A stretch of DNA of 64,000 bases from Rhodococcus qingshengii (GTDB lineage Bacteria; Actinomycetota; Actinomycetes; Mycobacteriales; Mycobacteriaceae): NCBI RefSeq assembly GCF_021025955.1, contig NZ_JAJNCL010000005.1, forward strand, positions 186,001 to 250,000. The letters are read 5' to 3'. Below, piece after piece: positions 60,718-64,000 of this stretch. The translations under genes were made by a program, and so were the position numbers. The notes beneath the pieces were generated by a model. That model was not told the origin of the DNA. It worked only from the letters and a program-made list of their open reading frames with translations, and ran no database searches. Each line of letters opens with the position of its first letter. The stretch's first letter is position 1.

Positions 60718-61364
60718 TGGACAGCGTGGACCAGTCACTTGTCTCGATCGATGTCGTCGCGCTCCGCTTCGGCAATCCGGAGCCCGGGATGTTGCGATTT
60801 GCCGTCACGCCGCGGCAAGCGGAGCCGTACACCGGGCAATTGGCGCTGCCCGGTGTACTTCTCGGCGCCGGTGAGAGATTGCAGGATGCCGCCAGGCGAG
60901 CGGTGACCACTAAACTTGGAATTCCCGAAGAGAAGATCCTGGCCGGTGGACAACTGACCGTGTTCGACGAGCCCAATCGCGACCCTCGCGGTCCGACGCT
61001 CTCGGTGACCATGTGGGCAGTGATCTCGTCGGACGAGGTGCCGGGTTCGGCCGAATGGGTGAGTTGGGACAACCCGGGGGACCTCGCGTTCGACCACAAT
61101 CGGATAGTCGCCGATACCCGCCCGATCCTCGCTGACACCCTGTTGTGGCGTGATCAGGCTTTCACGCGTGCACTACTGGGACCGTCGTTTCCGGCGTCGT
61201 ACGCGCTGGCAGTGGCGGAGGAGCTTTCCGGTGTGCGTCCGGACCCGGGCAACTTGAACCGGACACTCAAAGCGTTGCCAGGGCTGGAACGTACGGACGA
61301 ACGAGTCCGGGTCAGTGCCACCGGGCGACCCGCGGTGGTCTGGGCATGGACCCAAGACAGCTGA
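60714..61364 (+). CDS. NrtR-like Nudix-domain transcriptional regulator
   Basis: A 216-residue protein with an N-terminal Nudix domain (about 10-145) and a C-terminal winged helix (about 150-216). The Nudix box is degenerate: GVLLGAGERLQDAARRAVTT keeps GE but the catalytic RExxEE becomes RRAVTTK, so hydrolysis is unlikely and ligand sensing is expected. The winged helix ends with LNRTLKALPGLERTDERVRV and GRPAVVWAW, typical of NrtR regulators that sense ADP-ribose or NAD-related ligands. ATG 60714 overlaps the PurA-like stop; ATG 60717 is an alternative. It probably binds the 57371-57393 palindrome. It converges on the HPPD gene. Confidence 0.85.
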   Translation: MMDSVDQSLVSIDVVALRFGNPEPGMLRFAVTPRQAEPYTGQLALPGVLLGAGERLQDAARRAVTTKLGIPEEKILAGGQLTVFDEPNRDPRGPTLSVTMWAVISSDEVPGSAEWVSWDNPGDLAFDHNRIVADTRPILADTLLWRDQAFTRALLGPSFPASYALAVAEELSGVRPDPGNLNRTLKALPGLERTDERVRVSATGRPAVVWAWTQDS

Positions 61365-61370
61365 CCTACC

Positions 61371-62657
<1,287 letters not shown>

Positions 62658-62736
62658 TCAAAGGTTGGGTAGTCAACGGAGGTAGTTGAAAGTAGACACA
62701 GCGCCGGAATGCGAAGATGGTGGCACTGTTTTGTAG

Positions 62737-62745
62737 GCAATTTGC
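62737..62745. promoter_or_regulatory. AT-rich palindrome GCAATTTGC in the HPPD/Lrp divergent promoter
   Basis: GCAA-T-TTGC lies 27 bp before the Lrp/AsnC start, inside the 195-bp divergent gap. Lrp-family proteins bind such short AT-centred repeats, so it is a plausible binding site, but it is short. Confidence 0.3.
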
Positions 62746-62771
62746 ATAGTTGAACGACGAGTGGAGCAGAC

Positions 62772-63284
62772 GTGAATCTCGACGCAGTGGATCTGGCTCT
62801 GTTGGACGCGATGAACAAGCACCCGAGAGCCGGTGCGTTGGAGCTTTCGCGTCAGGTCAAGGTTGCGCGGGCGACAGTGCAGGCGAGATTGAAAAGGATG
62901 GAAGATGCGGGCGTCATCGCCGGATACGCGCCGCACATCAATTTGGCTGCAGCGGGTTTCGGAGTACAGGCATTCGTGACTTTGCAGATCGCCCAGGGGG
63001 CGCTCGACACCGTCACAGCGGAACTCGAGGCAATCCCCGGTGTGCTCGAAGCCTTTGCCACCACCGGCTCCGGCGACGTGCTGTGCCGGATTGCCGCTGC
63101 TTCGCACGAGGATTTGCAAGCGACGCTGCTCGAACTGAATCGGTCGGGGATAGCCACCCGGTCGACCAGCGTCATGGTTCTCTCGGTGGTGGTACCGCTC
63201 CGGTCGATGCCCCTGCTGCAGACGTTGCAGTCGAAGCAGGCGACCAAGGCCCCGGCGTATCGACGAGGCGGTCAGTCTCGCTGA
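62772..63284 (+). CDS. Lrp/AsnC family transcriptional regulator
   Basis: A 170-residue regulator with an N-terminal helix-turn-helix (LDAVDLALLDAMNKHPRAGA, LELSRQVKVARATVQARLKRM split over residues 24-44, AGVIAGYAP) and a C-terminal RAM ligand domain (FGVQAFVTLQIAQGA, EAFATTGSGDVLCRIAAAS). GTG 62772 is preceded by GGAG. Its divergence from HPPD suggests that it senses tyrosine or a related aromatic acid and controls tyrosine catabolism; this is inferred from position. Confidence 0.92.
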   Translation: MNLDAVDLALLDAMNKHPRAGALELSRQVKVARATVQARLKRMEDAGVIAGYAPHINLAAAGFGVQAFVTLQIAQGALDTVTAELEAIPGVLEAFATTGSGDVLCRIAAASHEDLQATLLELNRSGIATRSTSVMVLSVVVPLRSMPLLQTLQSKQATKAPAYRRGGQSR

Positions 63285-64000
63285 CGACCCGGAGCCCAGA
63301 ATCCCAGAACGATCGCGGATACCCACATGATCGCGGCGAGTGTGAGTGCTCCTTGGTCCATGCCTTTGATGAAGGCTTCACGGGCGAAGTCGGCCAACTG
63401 GGCACCCTGCGGCCCGGCTGCTTCGGCGACGTGGAGAGCAGCGGCCAGAGAACCGGAGACCGGTTCCTTGGCCGGTTCGGGTAGCAAGTCGACCGCGGGC
63501 TGGACGTGATTTCCGTAGCCTGCGGCGAGGATACTTCCCGCCAGTGCAACGCCGATGGCGGAGCCGATCTCACGGGTTGCGTCGTTGACTGCTGATGCAA
63601 CTCCCTGTTTGGAGTCCGGTGCGTTGGAGACGATGGCAGCAGTTGCGGGGGTTGTCGACAAACCCAATCCAATGGCGGCCACTACCAAGGGAACACAGAC
63701 TTCGGCATAGGTCGAATTGGCGTCCAAGCGAGTTAGGAGTGCAATTCCGGTTCCGAGGAAGGCGACTCCGGTTGCGGTGAGGGCGCGTAGACCGATACGC
63801 GGAATCATCAGGGGCGCAACCACGGACAGGGCCATCACCGGCACGGCGATCGGCATGAGGGCTAGCGCCGATTGCAGGGGGGAGTAGTCGAGTACCAGTT
63901 GCAGATACTGCACGATCAGGAAGAACAGGCCGAAGGTCGCCAGGAACTGCAGGGTCAGTGACGCTGCGCCACTGCCGAATGCGCGATTGGCAAACAGTCT
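63272..64000 (-). CDS. MFS transporter, drug:H+ antiporter-2 (EmrB/QacA) type, C-terminal part
   Basis: The reverse strand is open from the window edge to a stop at 63272, giving 242 residues of a larger membrane protein. Hydrophobic segments include SLTLQFLATFGLFFLIVQYL split at 63964-63905, LALMPIAVPVMALSVVAPLM, LTATGVAFLGTGIALL, CVPLVVAAIGLGLSTTPATA and a last one, TLAAIMWVSAIVLGFW. VNDATREIGSAIGVALAGSI is a DHA2-family hallmark. It overlaps the 3' end of the Lrp gene by 13 bp. The exported compound is unknown; the N-terminal half lies beyond the window. Confidence 0.88.
   Translation of the reverse strand, partial: RLFANRAFGSGAASLTLQFLATFGLFFLIVQYLQLVLDYSPLQSALALMPIAVPVMALSVVAPLMIPRIGLRALTATGVAFLGTGIALLTRLDANSTYAEVCVPLVVAAIGLGLSTTPATAAIVSNAPDSKQGVASAVNDATREIGSAIGVALAGSILAAGYGNHVQPAVDLLPEPAKEPVSGSLAAALHVAEAAGPQGAQLADFAREAFIKGMDQGALTLAAIMWVSAIVLGFWAPGRQRD

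Overview
The window looks like chromosomal DNA of a Rhodococcus of the erythropolis/qingshengii group. It is GC-rich, genes are tightly packed with many 4-bp ATGA start/stop overlaps, and GTG starts are common. The gene at 22216-23748 encodes a 510-residue protein with Tyr119, Tyr318 and Tyr487 exactly where I recall them in 3-ketosteroid delta1-dehydrogenase KstD1 of R. erythropolis SQ1. Most of the other genes belong to actinobacterial steroid and acyl-CoA catabolism.

Layout. 1-1.5 kb: a CoA-transferase (cut by the window edge) and an acyl-CoA dehydrogenase. 1.7-7.3 kb: a giant NAD-dependent glutamate dehydrogenase with a perfect inverted repeat upstream, followed by a HutC-type GntR regulator. 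7.4-12.2 kb: three hydrolase/peptidase genes, a DinB/ClbS-like protein and a GNAT. 12.4-24.5 kb: a first steroid block with SDRs, NTF2-fold protein, KshA-type Rieske oxygenase, HsaA-type monooxygenase, a glutamine-synthetase-like enzyme, an ArsR/SRPBCC pair, SMP-30, an F420-type LLM enzyme, KstD1 and a TetR regulator. 24.7-31.6 kb: a six-gene side-chain beta-oxidation operon (FadA5-like thiolase, fused FadE34-like dehydrogenase, SCP-x thiolase, MaoC hydratase, thioesterase, SDR). 31.7-34.3 kb: a mycofactocin-type SDR, a 51-residue small protein and a DUF222-HNH (13E12-type) protein behind a LexA-box-like site. 34.4-40.8 kb: two divergent acyl-CoA synthetase operons. 40.8-47.1 kb: GtrA, Eis-like acetyltransferase, membrane desaturase, a complete MetQNI-type ABC importer and another NTF2 protein. 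47.3-52.9 kb: an igr-like operon (FadE29, ChsH2, FadE28, ChsH1, Ltp2, MaoC) ending in strong hairpins. 53.1-57.3 kb: SDRs around an exact KstR2-type operator, an NTF2-like gene and a LysR regulator. 57.4-61.4 kb: a four-gene operon unlike the rest. 61.4-64 kb: HPPD, an Lrp/AsnC regulator and the C-terminal part of an MFS transporter.

How the genes work together. KshA and KstD1 open steroid ring B, HsaA-type enzymes hydroxylate the A ring, and the two beta-oxidation operons plus the acyl-CoA synthetases shorten side chains of sterols or bile acids. The set is incomplete: no reductase partner for KshA, no flavin reductase for HsaA, no ring-cleavage dioxygenase. Those must lie elsewhere.

The most unusual locus is 57371-61364: a J-domain/pseudokinase fusion, a VWA-like protein, a PurA (adenylosuccinate synthetase) paralogue whose aspartate-binding loop is replaced, and a Nudix-winged-helix regulator of the NrtR type. 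A perfect TAGTC-N5-GACTA palindrome lies inside an apparently leaderless promoter. I regard it as the best candidate for an undescribed system. No tRNA, rRNA, CRISPR array or insertion sequence was recognised, and no gap between genes exceeds 300 bases.
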